Assembly (NCBI GenBank): GCA_013397695.1
Contig: VYZI01000242.1
Location: 593,822 to 657,821, forward strand
From: Centropus unirufus
Lineage: Eukaryota; Chordata; Aves; Cuculiformes; Centropidae
Direction: 5' to 3'
Length of the DNA stretch: 64,000 bases
Shown here in pieces: positions 39,696 to 52,700 of the stretch. The translations under genes and the position numbers were made by a program. Position 1 is the first letter of the stretch, and every line of letters begins with the position of its first letter. The notes below the pieces were generated by a model, which was given only the letters and a program-made list of their open reading frames with translations, made no database searches and had not been told where the DNA came from.

Positions 39696-41269
39696 TCACG
39701 TAGCTTTTGGCTTGCGGAGGTGTGCATATGTTTACATATATTCACCAGCTTTGTTTCATGCCACCAGATAGTACTTGTTTAGTTAATCAAGTGGTGTTAT
39801 ATAAAATTAGACTTGATGGTCAAAACTGAACATTCTCAGTTCATTTTTCAGTAATGGGACTTTCCACCTGAGTGTGAATTTGTTATCTGGCTCCCAGTGT
39901 ATATGCTTCAACATGATTAATAAATTCTTCTAGTTGATCTGAATGGCAGTGCCACTTAATGTGCAACTGGACGAGTCAAAACAGCATCCTCCCCAGAACT
40001 GAGGGCCAAGCAATCTGTACAGTATTAGCTTTGCACTGATGCCAAACAGTAAGCCAAATTTGAGTCCGAACACTGAAAGAAGATGAATTTCATTTGAGGA
40101 TTTATTTTTTCCTATTTAAATATTTAAATATCCAAAATAATTTTCACCAATTACACATATTTTTCTTCTCTTCTGCAAAAATGAAGCCACAATTCATACA
40201 ATTAAGCTTATAAAAAAGCAGGTGTTCAATACTTGTTGTTCAACAGTATTTGAAACTCCCAAAAGGAATGAGTGAACTTAACTGCTTTGCTTTTCATACT
40301 TACATTCTCATCCCAAAATGCAAAACGATTCAATTCACTAATTTTTTGCTAGTTTGTAATTCATAGAGATAAACCAGCTCTGTGGTTTGGTGCCATCTTA
40401 GTATGTCAGTCTCCAGTAACTTATAGCCTGTAGAAAATCTATGCAGCTTTAATGCCTATCAGTAACTTGAGGTAGGTATTCTTGTTCTGTCCATCATTCT
40501 CCACTCCTGTCTCTAAATATTTTCAGAAACCTAATGTGACATTATAGACTTCTCCATCTTTATCCCATGCGAGACTTGGTTTCCACTTTGGGAGAGGTGT
40601 TTTCAGTTAGCTGTGAAACCCTGAACCAACAATAAAGACGACTGGTGTCTGGGTGACTGTCATTGCTGCAAGAAATGTTTCCCAGACTAGTTTTTTTTTT
40701 CATTTTTCTTTCTGATACTGATTGAATGCTCTGGTCTCTCAAGACTGCCCTCCTATCATAGACAAGATAGTAGAACATAATGTCTGTCATCTGTAAAACT
40801 TGCCTGATTACGCATCCACCTATTTATCTTTGTGGCTTGGCCTTGTCTAATTCCTGCAGTCAGACCCTGTGGTCCCTTTCTGTTCATCAATGCCTGGTCT
40901 CGAGCAGCACTTTCCCTGATTCCATGTATGCGTTTTCCTACCGTTGTTTTTCAGAATCACCTGGATTGGGTCCAAGTGAGAACTGAGACACTTTTCTTCA
41001 TGTTTGGGTAATGAAAACATTAAAGGGTTCAAAAGGGTGACTGCAGCTACTAGGTGAAGAGTGTAGAGGCTTGGGGTTACTGTCCAAGTGAGAAACAGTG
41101 GAAGAAGATACCAGAGGGGCAAAATGGCTGAAATCCCCTAGGCCCAGAAATTTATTGTAAAAAGAAGAGAGCACTAGGAACCCTCTACCTCATTGCTGCT
41201 AAAGGACTGTTCAGGCTCTCTGAGGTGGAAATATCATATACCCACATAGCACAAGTAAGGGAAATGTAT

Positions 41270-41735
41270 TTTAGGGCAGTCTGCAGCCCATGATGCATAA
41301 GAAAAGGCTGCGGGAAACTGATTTGTTCAGCCTCCAGAGGGGAAGGTGAACAAAAGATCACATTGCTGTCTTCAAATTCCTAATGGGAGGGCATAGAGGA
41401 GACAGAGCTAGACTCTTCTTTAAGGTAAGCAGAGATAAGAAATGAAGCAGCAATCAAAATATACAACACGGGGGATCCTAGGTTCACACTGGGAAAGAAA
41501 ATTTCACTATAAGAGGTCAAGAAATGGAAGAGGCTGCCCAGAGAGGCTGTGGAGTCTTCATCCTGGGAGATCACAGAATCACGTAATCATTAAGAAAAGA
41601 CCATTGAGATCAGTGACTCCCCCTGAGACGCTCAATCTACACTGGAAAAGACCTTGAGCAGTTTGATCTAATCCAACCTACTCTTGAGCAAGACATTGGA
41701 CCAGATGACTTTGAGAAATCCTTTCCAACTGAAAT
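41270..41735 (+). mobile_element. Diverged CR1 LINE interrupted by another CR1
   Basis: CR1-like order is visible at AAAGGCTGCGGGAAACTGAT, TTGTTCAGCCTCCAGAGG, the CACATTGCTGTCTTCAAATT block, a GGAAGAGGCTGCCCAGAGAG block and GGAGTCTTCATCCTGGGAGA. It resumes after about 41641 with AGACATTGGACCAGATGACT and TCCTTTCCAACT. Between these two halves lies a short inverted CR1 piece (41573-41640). Many substitutions separate it from the 21.7 kb copy, so it is the older insertion. It is 5'-truncated and non-coding. Confidence 0.82.
41573..41640 (-). mobile_element. Short inverted CR1 3' end nested in the CR1 at 41270-41735
   Basis: On the + strand this reads CACAGAATCACGTAATCATT, AAGAAAAGACCATTGAGATC and then AGTGACTCCCC, the signature of an inverted CR1 3' terminus. 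It splits the older + strand CR1 exactly where that element should continue from CCTGGGAGA to the block ending in TTGGACCAGATGACT. The insertion edges are uncertain by several bases, and I could not define a target-site duplication. Confidence 0.72.
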
Positions 41736-43557
41736 AGTTTTGTGAATGTATAGCTCTTACTCAGCTGGTCTGTGAGATACTGGGTTTGATTGGGTGCATT
41801 ACTGTTTGAGCAGGTGAGAGGGCAAATGAGGTCAAGGGGAAGGAGATTGTTTAGGGATATCATTTCATTTATATAGCTTCCTTAAACTTTATTTGTCTAT
41901 GCTGTGGTTTTGAGAGTCTCTGTAAGCTTTTTCTCTTCTTTTTTTTAGCTTGGCGTTATATGGTTTTCCCGTGTCTGCTATTAACACTATACATAAGGGC
42001 ATCTGTGTTTAGATTGATGCCTCAATATTGAGCCTCAGTGCAATAGGGATTGTTAGAAGACTGAACTGGACGTCACTGGTGCACTCAGTGAGCACAGCCA
42101 GATGCAAGCTTCAAAAGATAGACTCAAATGGCTTGCCTTAGGAGGGTCTTGGACATAGAGCATGAATTAGGACATTTTACATTTTCTGTCCTAATTGTAT
42201 TCTTATGGTTAGAAATATTAAAGAAAGAACAAACATTACTTTGTTGTAATTAGAGATTAATTAGGATGTGGGGGAGTGGACATCTACCCACATGCTGTGA
42301 TGCATAATATTTCTAAAACCACGAGAAGTGCAGAGATGTTCAGACTGACATTTCAGCAACTGTCTGATTTCAGTGTCTGTCTAAAATATAGGGTTCAATA
42401 ATCCTATTATATGTGTCTGGCACACTCCTCCTTCTTTAGCGATGTGCCTCCTATAACTGCTATAATAAGACAGAACAGCCAAAACGGAATTCTGCGTGCC
42501 TCATCCTATCATTCAGTGGAGTTATGTCATCATCACATACAATCTATTGTTTTCTTTCCTGCTGTGTGGTATTGATTTTTCTAACCTTTCCTAATGTTAC
42601 ATTTCTTTGGCTTTTTTTTAGCTTTCTTAATAAAGGTTAATGTTATTAAGTTGAGCAGGTATCTATAAAACTGCAAGCATTATTGCCTATCTTGCAATTA
42701 CTATAGTGTCCTTTCATTAAATCTTAGCTGCATGGGAAAGCTCTGTCTGGAAGATTTTTGTCATTCGGCAATAATACAGTGAAGGTTGACAAGAACTGCA
42801 TTTGAACTGTCGTCCAGTTCTGTGGTATAAAATATTGGACTGGATATGTCAGAAGCAACAGATTTATCTAAAACCCTCTTACCATCATTGAATATGAACT
42901 GCAGAGACATTAATTCCATTGAGGCCATAAGTAAGATGCAGGAAGACGGGACTGCTGCTGCATGTCCTCTTCCCCAGTACCGTCTGACCTCTGACGATGC
43001 TAGTTTTTTTGCTATTGTGGCAACAGGAGCAATTCTAAAATCTCTGCCAATTGCAGGACTGATTATCTGCTTGATGTGGGAAGAGAATGAGAAATCATTG
43101 CTTAATTTGAAGGAAGTGGTATCTTTAATGGTGTCACGCTGTCAACATTTTTCAGTACGATCTACAGCACTACCCGTATAAAGTGTCAAAGATGCAGACA
43201 GTGAGTACAGTTCCAGGATGCCACTGTTTAGCTGTGATTTTGTTTTAGTCACTGCTGCCAGGGTATCATCCTGCTATCACTGTTATAGATATATTAACCT
43301 GCCTTTAATGAATAGTGCATTTAACATCTCGTTTCCACATTTAGAACACATTTCTGTGATGCATCTTTGAGACCTTTTATTGTGAATACATGTAAAAGAC
43401 AGTAGCTGGGCTGGACAAGATGGCTATGTGTGGTGCATCACAGCTTTCTTCTAACCCTGTGGTAAATGACCTTCAGTGTTCTCCAGCCACACTGCTGGCT
43501 TTGGTAGTACCTTGTAGTTGCTTGGAATATTTTTCTTACTGAAGAACTATAGCTAAG

Positions 43558-43646
43558 TAAAAAAAAAAAAAAGGTAGAAAGGAAAAAAAATAATTTTAGC
43601 TTTTTCAAATTGTCACTCAAAAAAAAAAAAAACAAAAACAAAACAG
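43558..43646. repeat. Two poly-A runs about 50 bases apart
   Basis: Runs of about 14 A at 43558-43572 and 43619-43632 are separated by a GGTAGAAAGGAAAAAAAATA segment and followed by CAAAAACAAAACAGC. No retrocopy body is recognisable upstream, so these read as simple low-complexity sequence. Confidence 0.85.
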
Positions 43647-45437
43647 CTTCTGACAATTTGGTCTTCCGTGGATCAAAAGCAGCCTACCTGCAGCTGCCAA
43701 AATCTGACGTCCCAAGGAGGAGATCAGGTTTGTGAGTGCCTGCAGGAAGGAATATTTCAAAGTCCTGGGGTCAGTGGGGGTTAAATCTTTTATTTATAAA
43801 TTGGTACCTATAAACCACTTACTTGTGCCAGCATTGTGGAGCCAAGGAATGGTGCTGGCAAAAGATAAAGGACCTTCCTTCTTCACTGCTAATTTAAGAG
43901 CTAGTGACTCAGGTTCTATCTCTTCTCCTGTGCTCTGCAGTAGCCATCCCTGCCATTGATTTAGTCTTCATCTGTCACATTCTCACGCTGTTCAAAGGCT
44001 GATTGTGAAAGTCTGCAGAGGTTCTGTCTGTTCACAGTTTCTCACAGCTTGGTCTCTCTTGCCACCATCAGCACTGATAACAAGACCGTCTGAGAGCATC
44101 CTGTTCTTAGTGAATGAGACATCTTTTCATTTGGAAGGGCTTTGATTAACACATTCCCTTCAGTAGTTTTCAGGTCCAACTGTGAGCTTTCTGGGTGGGC
44201 CTGAACATCCCTCTGCCTTTCCTGGGCTCCCTTGGTGTCTCTGGCTGGCATTGCACAACTCACATGTTCATTACAGGCTTCAGATGGTTTGTGTCACTTC
44301 TTCGTCTGCCAATTTTATGTTTCAGCTTTCCCTGAAGAGTGGAGACAGTCAAATTTTTTGAAGCTTAGCGCTGAGTTCAAGCTCCAGCTGCATTTTCCCT
44401 AGCTTCTTTGGGGTGGCAGCAGCATCCCTTCTGCAGGGGAGATCTTTGATTACATGTGCTGGTGCAGCTATATGATACCTCACATCTATGAGCTGTTATT
44501 ACTACTTGAAAAGTTATTTACAGCAGTATCAGGTTTCAGAAGGGCCACTTCTTTTAACCAGCCTTCCTTTAAGAAGGTTTTGAGGAGGGAGGAGAAGGGA
44601 TATAATAAAAAGCATGCCATTGCCTTCTCCCTTATCTCTTCCACTTCATCCAGATTCCCTACTGCATGAGGGGTTTGTTTGATTTTTTATGCATTCTGGC
44701 TCTGTGGTATTTCAGTGATAGTGTATGTCTTCCTATTGGAGGCTCATTATTTTGTAGCATGCAATCTACTAACCATGCACTGATCCGGGATAATTTTTCC
44801 TCTGTACCTTTATTTTTGCCACTAAGGCAGAAGCAACATTAACACTTTATTGGTTGTTGTTTATTTCTAACGTAGCAAAGTAATGTCCTTTATACACACA
44901 GGCACACATACAAAGATTCTGTAGCCTGAATGCTTTTCTCTTATCAGTTGTTATCAGGTATAGGGGAAACATAAAATCTGTCAGATAAAGACAAAGGTAG
45001 GAGTCTCTTAAGAGGACCTTGAAGTGGTAGGGTAGGGAACCTCTAAATCCAGCTTGTATGGTTCTAATTTTAATTTACAATGCTGTATAGGTATTTTGTA
45101 TCCTTGAAACTTCTTTGAATAGTGACTTTTTGTGGTAGGTATACTCCACTTCTCCTTACTCAGCTTTTTATCAGATACTTAGGGCTTGCTTTAGGTCTCA
45201 GTTAAGAAATCAGTTCTGCTGGCCTTCTCACTTTAACACGCTTTCCTCTATATTACCCCACTGCAAATTAACTAGTACAACTGCACTGGTTCCATGAAAC
45301 TTTTGTATGCTTGCATTTATAGACATTTAAATACACATAGCAGAGAAGTAGTAACTATAGTACCAGAGAGGATGGTAATTTGTCTGGAACTTGGTCCTGG
45401 AAGTTACTGGTCACCCTGGGCTCAATACACCAGTCCT

Positions 45438-45482
45438 TGTGCATCCAGCACATGTCCATCTAACACTTGTCCATCCAGTAGA
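45438..45482 (+). repeat. Three-unit 15-base tandem repeat
   Basis: Three adjacent 15-base units start TGTGCATCCAG, TGTCCATCTAA and TGTCCATCCAG, at 45438, 45453 and 45468. They share the core TGTSCATCYA and then diverge. The array ends 150 bases before the TPK1 exon at 45633. Confidence 0.8.
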
Positions 45483-45632
45483 GCATTGTAGAACCTGCTT
45501 ATCCAGTCTCACACGTGTACTTGATGGCTTTTTAGTATCTATTCCTGTGCATAACAACTACAGTTTCATAATTAATTCTTGAAACTGAAAGATGGCTGAC
45601 ATTATTTCTCTGTTTTGCTGCTTCTTCATTAG

Positions 45633-45728
45633 GGGTGTGAGTTAATTGAGACCATGGATCAGGATCTCACAGATTTCACCAAGTGCCTTCAGATACTCCA
45701 GAAAAAGATAGAGAAGAAGGGACTCCAG
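45633..45728 (+). CDS. TPK1: TPK1 internal coding exon, DQD-x-TDFTK motif
   Basis: This is the next TPK1 exon after 12853-12925: 96 bases, exactly 32 codons, phase 0 at both ends. It begins GCELIETMDQDLTDFTKCLQ and continues with a lysine-rich helix ending KKGLQ. The DQD.TDFTKC segment is a hallmark of the animal and fungal enzyme; its aspartates help bind the nucleotide and metal. A pyrimidine-rich tract ending in ATTAG precedes the exon and GTAAAG follows. Joining to the previous exon gives EYYKVK-GCEL, and human TPK1 has the same join. The position before TD is Leu here, while I recall His in the human protein. The histidine is not invariant in the family, so loss of function is not implied. 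Retention of the downstream intron would end at a stop about 25 codons on. Confidence 0.95.
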
Positions 45729-48320
45729 GTAAAGGCAACACATCTATTGTCTCTACTTCTTATTAATTATTCTTCCTCTCAGTGTATTTCGGTTTATGTT
45801 TGAACTTTTTGAGCTCTGAAATGAAACAATATTTTCTGTTGCCTTGCCATTCTGTGGTTTTGCTGTAATTTACTGCATACCTTGTAAGCATTGATGCTTC
45901 TGATAAAAAGAATTACACCTTGTGTCAGTGAGCAAGTGTTGGCTTACTTAAAAGGCAGCCTGTATTGATTTCTGTTAATGAACTACCCAAAGTGCAGAAG
46001 ATCTGTTGTGGCTGGTATTCAAAGCAAGAGTCCCATTTCAGCATGTAAATGTATTGTTTAAGCCTTGACACCCTGAGCCTTGATGTTCACCTCCTTCCTC
46101 TCTCCTCCCAAAGGTGAGAGAGGAGGGAGCATCTTATCCTGCCAGCTTTGTTTATGGTGAGCAATACCTCCTTCTGCAAGGTTCTTCTGGAATCAAAAGT
46201 TATCTTTGCAGAGCAAGCACTGTGCTAAACTTAAAAGGAGCCATATGGAGTTGTCAGCTGCTCATTTCACTGGAAAAGCAAAGGAGGCAATGTTCCCCCT
46301 CGTTGTCCACAGTTTCGTTTCAAAGGCCCACTAGTTTCATCTCTCTGAGGTGTGAAGTTGAGATTCCTTGGGAATTTCCAACATGATGAGTTGATGGCAG
46401 CTGTGCTTTTGCGATCGCTGCCCTTTTTTCCCTGTGGAATAATCATTCGTAAGGGCTGAGCTCTCTCTTCTGCTCTGTACCTATGGGTGAAAGGAACTGA
46501 GAGGAAACAGCTGCTGCCTCCTCTTACCAACAGTGAGGGCAAGAGCTGTGTAAGAAAATGAGAACAGCTCAATATGGAAGATGTGTAAGCCTCCTCTTTT
46601 CCCATTTTCATTGTAGCAGAGTAGGAAAGTTACCTAACTTCCCAAGATCACTGTACTCCAACAAAGCAGCAAGAAATGGAAATGCCAATACCTACCACTC
46701 CCTTTTTCCTCTCTCTTCACTCCAGGCTGATAAATAGTTAACCAGCTTTTGCTTAAGCTATTTTGAAATGTCTTGCTCTTGTAAGGGAAATATATGGCCA
46801 TGGGACATTTCATAGTGCTGTTGCACAATGCCCATCTGCAAGTGCATCTCCTCTTGCCACCTTCAATACATACTGTTGTTCATCACGGTTTTTTTCCCAA
46901 CAGCACAGAGAGAGATGGGAGGGTTTCTTCACACACTTCTTTTATCTGCCTGGCTGTGAGCCAGGAAACTCTTTATATGATTGTTGTTTTTTTTCCCCCT
47001 GTAATTTATCATCACAAGAGCGTAGAGGATTGTCTTGCCATCTAGGACACGAATGATAATGAGTGCTGGAGGAACAGATAAGCCACCTATGCTTAGGATT
47101 TGTTTTGACTTTGGCAAGTAAGATGCTTCTGTCTTAACAGAACTACCTCTACAATTGAGAACTCGAGTGTTTCCTGGATTCGGTTCATTACCAAATCCCA
47201 GGTATCACTATAGAGGGATTTTCTATACATTATCACAAAAGGTTTTATAATGGATCATCACTTTGTGGTTAGAATAAGAACAAGGGGAACATGACAGCTA
47301 CAGATGTGTATCAACAATAAGTAGCCTGTTTGTAAAACGTTGAATTCTTTGATCACTCTCTTAGGTAAAACCCTGTTAAGTTGGTTAAAGGAAACTGTAT
47401 TGTAATCCTTGATATTTTGTAAAGTGCAAGCCAGAGTGTAATTGCAGTAATTGTGTAGAGCTCATGCCAAGGCACTAAACCTAGGATTTCAGTTATATTT
47501 TCATGCTGTTAAATGCAAGATGTTCTTTAAATACAATCTGAGTTCTTCAGAGGTGCAATAAGTAACATATGTATGTTTTCTAAAACTAAGTACCATGTTC
47601 ATTAAATCCTAGCTGCTTCTTGCTTGCAGTGTCTGTTCCATAAGGCATAATAAGATGCTATCAGCTGATTCATGCACACTTGCTAAAGCATGCGTTTCTA
47701 TTTTTGGTCTTCAACAAGTCATTGATTCAAGTTAGGCAAATAATATGTGAAACCTATGCAAATAGAACCCTGAGCTCTACCACAACAGTGTAAATTATTA
47801 GTTTGGACTCCATTTTTTCCTTTGCTCAGAAGCATTAGGTATAATTCATTAGTAGAAGGCTTGGTGATTCTTCTGGATATCCCGATAATGCAGTGCTTAG
47901 CTTGATGCCTGTTTTCCCATTGACATTCTGAGCACTTGCAACATCTACTGGCCTCAGTTTGGGGATGTAGCCACTTGTCTCCTCTGAAACTCTAGCCACT
48001 TTGAATACCTAAATTTGCACATAATTTAGGGATATTTAGGTGTAACATTCTAGCATAATTGTCAAGTGCAAGGAAATAGATTTTCAAGCCATGGATCTAA
48101 AATCTTTGAGGAGAATGCAAATCTGTTCAGAGAAGAAAACTGCCATTGAATTCTGTGGTCTACTAGGAAGGATGTACAACTGAGAAGAAAGAAGGGACAG
48201 GGCCTGAAAACTAGAAGTGAATTGAAAATTAGATCTTGATCTGCCTTTGCATTTTTGACCTGAAGTACAAACTCGCATGTCACAATGTTGGGGGGGTTCT
48301 TCAGGAAAAAATATCATAAG

Positions 48321-48425
48321 AGAATCACAGAACCATAGAATCACTAGGATGGAAAGGACCTTTGCGATTATCATGCCCAACTGTACCTGTCCACTATTAA
48401 ATCATATCCCTAAGCAGTGTTTTTC
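48321..48425 (-). mobile_element. Short CR1 3' end, inverted
   Basis: On the + strand it starts AGAATCACAGAACCATAGAA, then TCACTAGGATGGAAAGGACC, then CATGCCCAACTGTACCTGTC and the AAATCATATCCCTAAGCA block. This is the reverse of the CR1 terminus, including the TAGGGATATG block also seen in the copy at 21.7-22.1 kb. About 105 bases are retained, so it is severely 5'-truncated. Confidence 0.87.
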
Positions 48426-49697
48426 TTTTATCTGAGAGTATTAACTAGGTGGAATGTGTCTACCAGGTTCCAGAAAAAACATATACATCTCCAGTTTTGG
48501 TTTTTACATGCTCTCTCGGGCTTATCCAGAACACTTATCAAAGAGGAATATGCCAAAGTGACACTAGTAATCTGTTTCTCCATGATTTAAAAATGAAATT
48601 ACTATACAAGGGAAATATCTCTTCAGGATCTTAAGAAAGGTGATACCACTGTCATGCTGTGCTTGCTCCTCTTTCTGGGTAGCAATTTGTTAAGCTAGTA
48701 GATTAATTGCTTTCAATACATACTGTGGATCCACAATCCTGTGACGTATTTTGTCTGGATAAAATTCAGCTATGAGGAGCTGAGGTATTTGAAACAGATC
48801 TTCTCTATTGCTTAGAAAATAAGTTGTCAATTATCTGCTATGCTGAACAGATGACATTTCTACTCTGATCTGTCAGTCACCTCTATGGAAGTTCTACGCA
48901 AAGGAGGTTTTTGAGCTCACCTGAATGTATGGGGGCAATATTTAGTTCCAAAGGAATTAAGTTTGTGTAATTTACTTTCCATTCTCGGCACCTCCATTCT
49001 CCTCCTTCTCTTTCTTCCTGCTCACCAAATAGCTTTAGAACAAAAAACTTTTAAACAGAGGAATAGAGTACTGAAAGATAATAGTGTCAAACAGCTTTCT
49101 TATAGGTCATCTGAGTGGGAATGAAGGTGAGATAGACATTCAGTGCCCTCACTGGAGAGAAAATTATAAGAGTTTAGATTTTTCTTTTACCACAAAGAGA
49201 GATGCAATTGGAGGTGGCAGTCAACTGGACACAAATCCGGGAAGAAAAACCACCTTGTTTGTTCTTGAACTCCTTGTTCAATATAAACAGCAATAATTCC
49301 TTCTTCTAGAATAATTAGTCAAAGAACTGTTTTTCCCTTATGTCTCAAATAAAATCTCTTAGAATAGTTTGTGAATCCTCAGGGTAGTTGATTTCAAGTT
49401 TACAAAGTCTGGTTGCATAGCCAAGTCACGCAGAAAGCATCACTGGGGTTTTTTTGTGATATCTAAGTGACCTAGTAATATGTATTTGTAATTACATACT
49501 GCAGTGAATGTTAGAACAAGCAGTACCCTTTATATATGCAAGCTCGAATCAGTCTTTTTCCCTCTCCGCAGCCCTAATTCATTTGTGAATTGTATTGTAT
49601 CGGATGGCTGAAGCATCACCAGCAGAATCTAACTCCTGCTGTCTCTTTCCCACCTAGAAGCTGTTAGATATCTCTTTCTCATTCTGCGTGACCGAGG

Positions 49698-49730
49698 ATG
49701 CATGCATACATGTACACATGTATGTACATA
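49698..49730. repeat. 33-base alternating purine-pyrimidine run
   Basis: From ATGCATGCATACATG to TATGTACATA every base alternates purine and pyrimidine with no break across 33 bases. It mixes TG, CA and TA steps instead of being a plain microsatellite. Confidence 0.93.
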
Positions 49731-52700
49731 AAGGCACCAACTTCCTGGCGGTATACATTCCTGCCCTATGCAATGCTTTTTCAATATCTTAATAACTCTT
49801 TCTTTATACTGCCTGAACCACAATTTTTTTACATTCTGTGGTTATGTGAGTACTTTCCTTTCTTCATTACCAGACCTTTCTGTAAACTTTTTTACAGTCA
49901 TTTCTCTCTGATACTACTTTCTGTTCTTAATTTTCTCTCATGTAGTGCAAGCTATTTCAAGAAACCATCTGTACCAGTGGTAGGCATACTTACAATATCT
50001 CTTATTTAGAGATCAACAGATCTTGCATAAAAGGGAGCGTTGTTATCTTCAGCTTGCATATTAGAAAGCAGAAGTACATAAGCTGCCTGTCCACAGCCTT
50101 CCAGCATACTAGTGGTAAAGTTGGAGATGATCCTCCAATTCCCAGTCTTCATCAAGTGCTTTTTTCATAACAGTGTCCCTGGTCTGACTCACAGGGAGCT
50201 AATAGCAGCTCACACCAGTAAGAAGAGGAAGTATGCGTGTCGATGTGCAGCTCCAAGAAGAATCCCCATAATGTAAAGATATATTTAAGCCATTATCTTT
50301 ATCCCAGAGCTACAAACTCTGCTTTCTTTAACTGTTTCATCTAAAATACCATTTAGTCTTAAAACTGAGCTCTAGGACTTTTCATTTAACTTTATTATCT
50401 TTTCTGCTTAAAAAAAGTTAAAGCAGCTCATTTGGTTATATGAGCTGAAGATATAAAAAATTAATTTTATTGAAACCTATGTGCCTTTTAGTGGTTGAAT
50501 GTTAGTGTGTTTAAATTGATAAAAGCATCAATGTTGCTATGAAAAAGTGAAAAAAAATGAACTAACTCTTCCTAAAAACCCTTTGCAGGATAGGGATACT
50601 GTACTAACGTTTCCATTTTCAAATTACACTTTAAAGTTTCAATCTGTCAGCAATCTGGGATATTAGTATTTTTAAGTGAATGCAAGTATTTTTCTCTTTC
50701 CCCTTTAAAAAAAGCATCAAATCAATTCAATTTCTTTTCTGTTGAAGGAGACTGAACTAAACATGTTAGTGAATTCTTGTGCTTTATAAAGTGCGGAAGA
50801 GAAGGCAATGAAGTGATGTTCATGTGCCACCTTCAGCTATGCAGTGTTCAAACAGCTTATTAAGCACTCTGTGGTTTGTCTTTAAATGACAAAAAAAAGA
50901 CCCTGAAGTAAAACAGCCAGTATTCTAAAATGAAATTCAGAAAGTACATTAAAAGAGAATATTTTTTACATAAAAAACAGCGCCATGGAGAAAAAATTAC
51001 TGTGAGTACCTGGCTCTGTTTGGCTTAGCTTTGGTTTTGTCTATCTGTCATTTGAGGTTATTCCTGATGACATGACATTTTCTTGACAGTAAATATATCT
51101 GCTTCAAGTCCCAACTGAATTTTGCTGCTCACATTAATAGTTGGTAATTTCATGCTGGATCACTACTTTTTTTCATTTCTGACAACCTTTGGAGACCATA
51201 ACAATAATGGGAATAGATTTTAAAAGAGCACCTAGGAATGAGGACAGACCATTAGCAGATGTGGGAACAGTTAGGTGTCTAAATACCATAATCGGGAGGC
51301 AAGGCAGTCTGGAAGATACTAAGCTGGCATGGAGCTGGAGTGTCAAGGTTTTACGAGAACCCTGAAGTTTGTGGCTCTACCTCCTAATTCCATATAGGAG
51401 GCAGGGCTAAAAATTAACCTATTCAATTTTGGGGGCACTGTTGATTTGTTGTCCTTAATGCCTCACAGGAGGAGAATAGATAATGCAAATGAGATATATT
51501 TTTGGGAAAGTTAAATACATGTAATGAAAAGATTTCTGTACTGTCAAGTGCTGTATCAAAAGATTTTCATGAGTTATTAATAGTAATCCTCTTCATAAAA
51601 CTTTCCTGTCAGAAGGAAACAAATGGATCCAAAGTGTTTCCTGTTAATTGCCACTTCTAAAATGTAGAATTTCATAATACCTTTCAAGAGGAGTCAATCC
51701 CTCCTGTAGGGTGTGCAGCCATATCCTTCAGGGCTGACTATTTTGACTTGAAGATCCAAATCTGCCTTCAAATAATGCAGTATCTAACCCATCTTTCCTA
51801 GTGTCACATTATTTTAAGGCTTCCCATTATGAAGGTATGGTACAGTACATTTCTTGTAATGCAAGACATCAGAGCTTTCCAGTTTCCAAAGAGAATTACC
51901 CAAATGTTATGAGAAGAAAGCAGTCTGTCTGCCTTTTCCCCTATAGATGTACCAAGATACAACATCTCTGTGTTGGAATAATTTCATGCAGAATGGCTGT
52001 CTTGCAAGAACCCCGTGGATCGCATACAGGAAGTTTTCATATGCAATCCTTGCATACTCTCTGGGCTTGTGTTCAGTCCGTGAAGATACTGTAAAGAAAA
52101 AAGGCAGAAGCAGAGTGGGGTTCCTGGAGAATGAGTTGAGTTTTGTTTGTTTGAAAAAGGTAAACCCCACATCAAGCTTTGGGGATGGGAAGGACAGCAG
52201 TGAAAATACCTTTTTTGAGGCAGTTCAGGGAATGGAGAGGTCAAGGATACACTCACTAACAAGATAATGGAAGTAATTAAGGAAGCTTAGGTTTCACACA
52301 ACCAGCTGCCATTCTCTCAGCTTAGTCAAAGGGTAAATAGATTTTAAACCGAAAACATAAACTTACTCTAGATGATTTACTGTTCCCTTTGTATCACCCT
52401 ATTTTGTCCTGTTTGTAACTTTTTTGATGGGAGAGGTGATTCTGCTCCCCACCCTGCAGATTTTTAGATCAATTCAGCCCCTTCTGCTCTACAGGAGTAC
52501 AGTTTATGCAGCTTCCCCTGACAGCTGATATATTCCCCTGCTGGGGGAAGTAGCTGAGCTACGCTGGCTGACACACTACTGTTCTCAAAAGACTGTCATG
52601 CTTGCATTGACAGAGTCTTGGTGGTGGATGTCGTAGTAGTTTTTGACACCAGGAATTTCTCTACATTTCAAGAACCGAGAGCTCAGTTTGTTGCCTGAGA

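Larger units (their letters stand above)
12926..45632 (+). other. TPK1: TPK1 intron, complete, 32.7 kb
   Basis: This is a complete phase 0 intron bounded by GTAAAT and a TTAG acceptor. Besides the listed CR1 copies, the simple repeats, the assembly gap and the candidate conserved stretches, it holds AT-rich non-coding sequence. I see no additional exon of TPK1 and no oppositely oriented gene. Longer gene-free stretches with nothing I can name are 12926-14200, 15473-17330, 17580-21200, 22150-27200, 27430-37650, 37690-39670 and 41740-45430. Confidence 0.85.

Noticed and set aside
40111..40131. 18-base palindrome TATTTAAATATTTAAATA
   Set aside because: It is simple A/T low complexity, where self-complementarity is expected.
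42846..43181. 111-codon + strand open frame with a hydrophobic stretch
   Set aside because: No recognisable domain, no splice context tying it to TPK1, and the length is within what 64 kb of six-frame sequence gives by chance.
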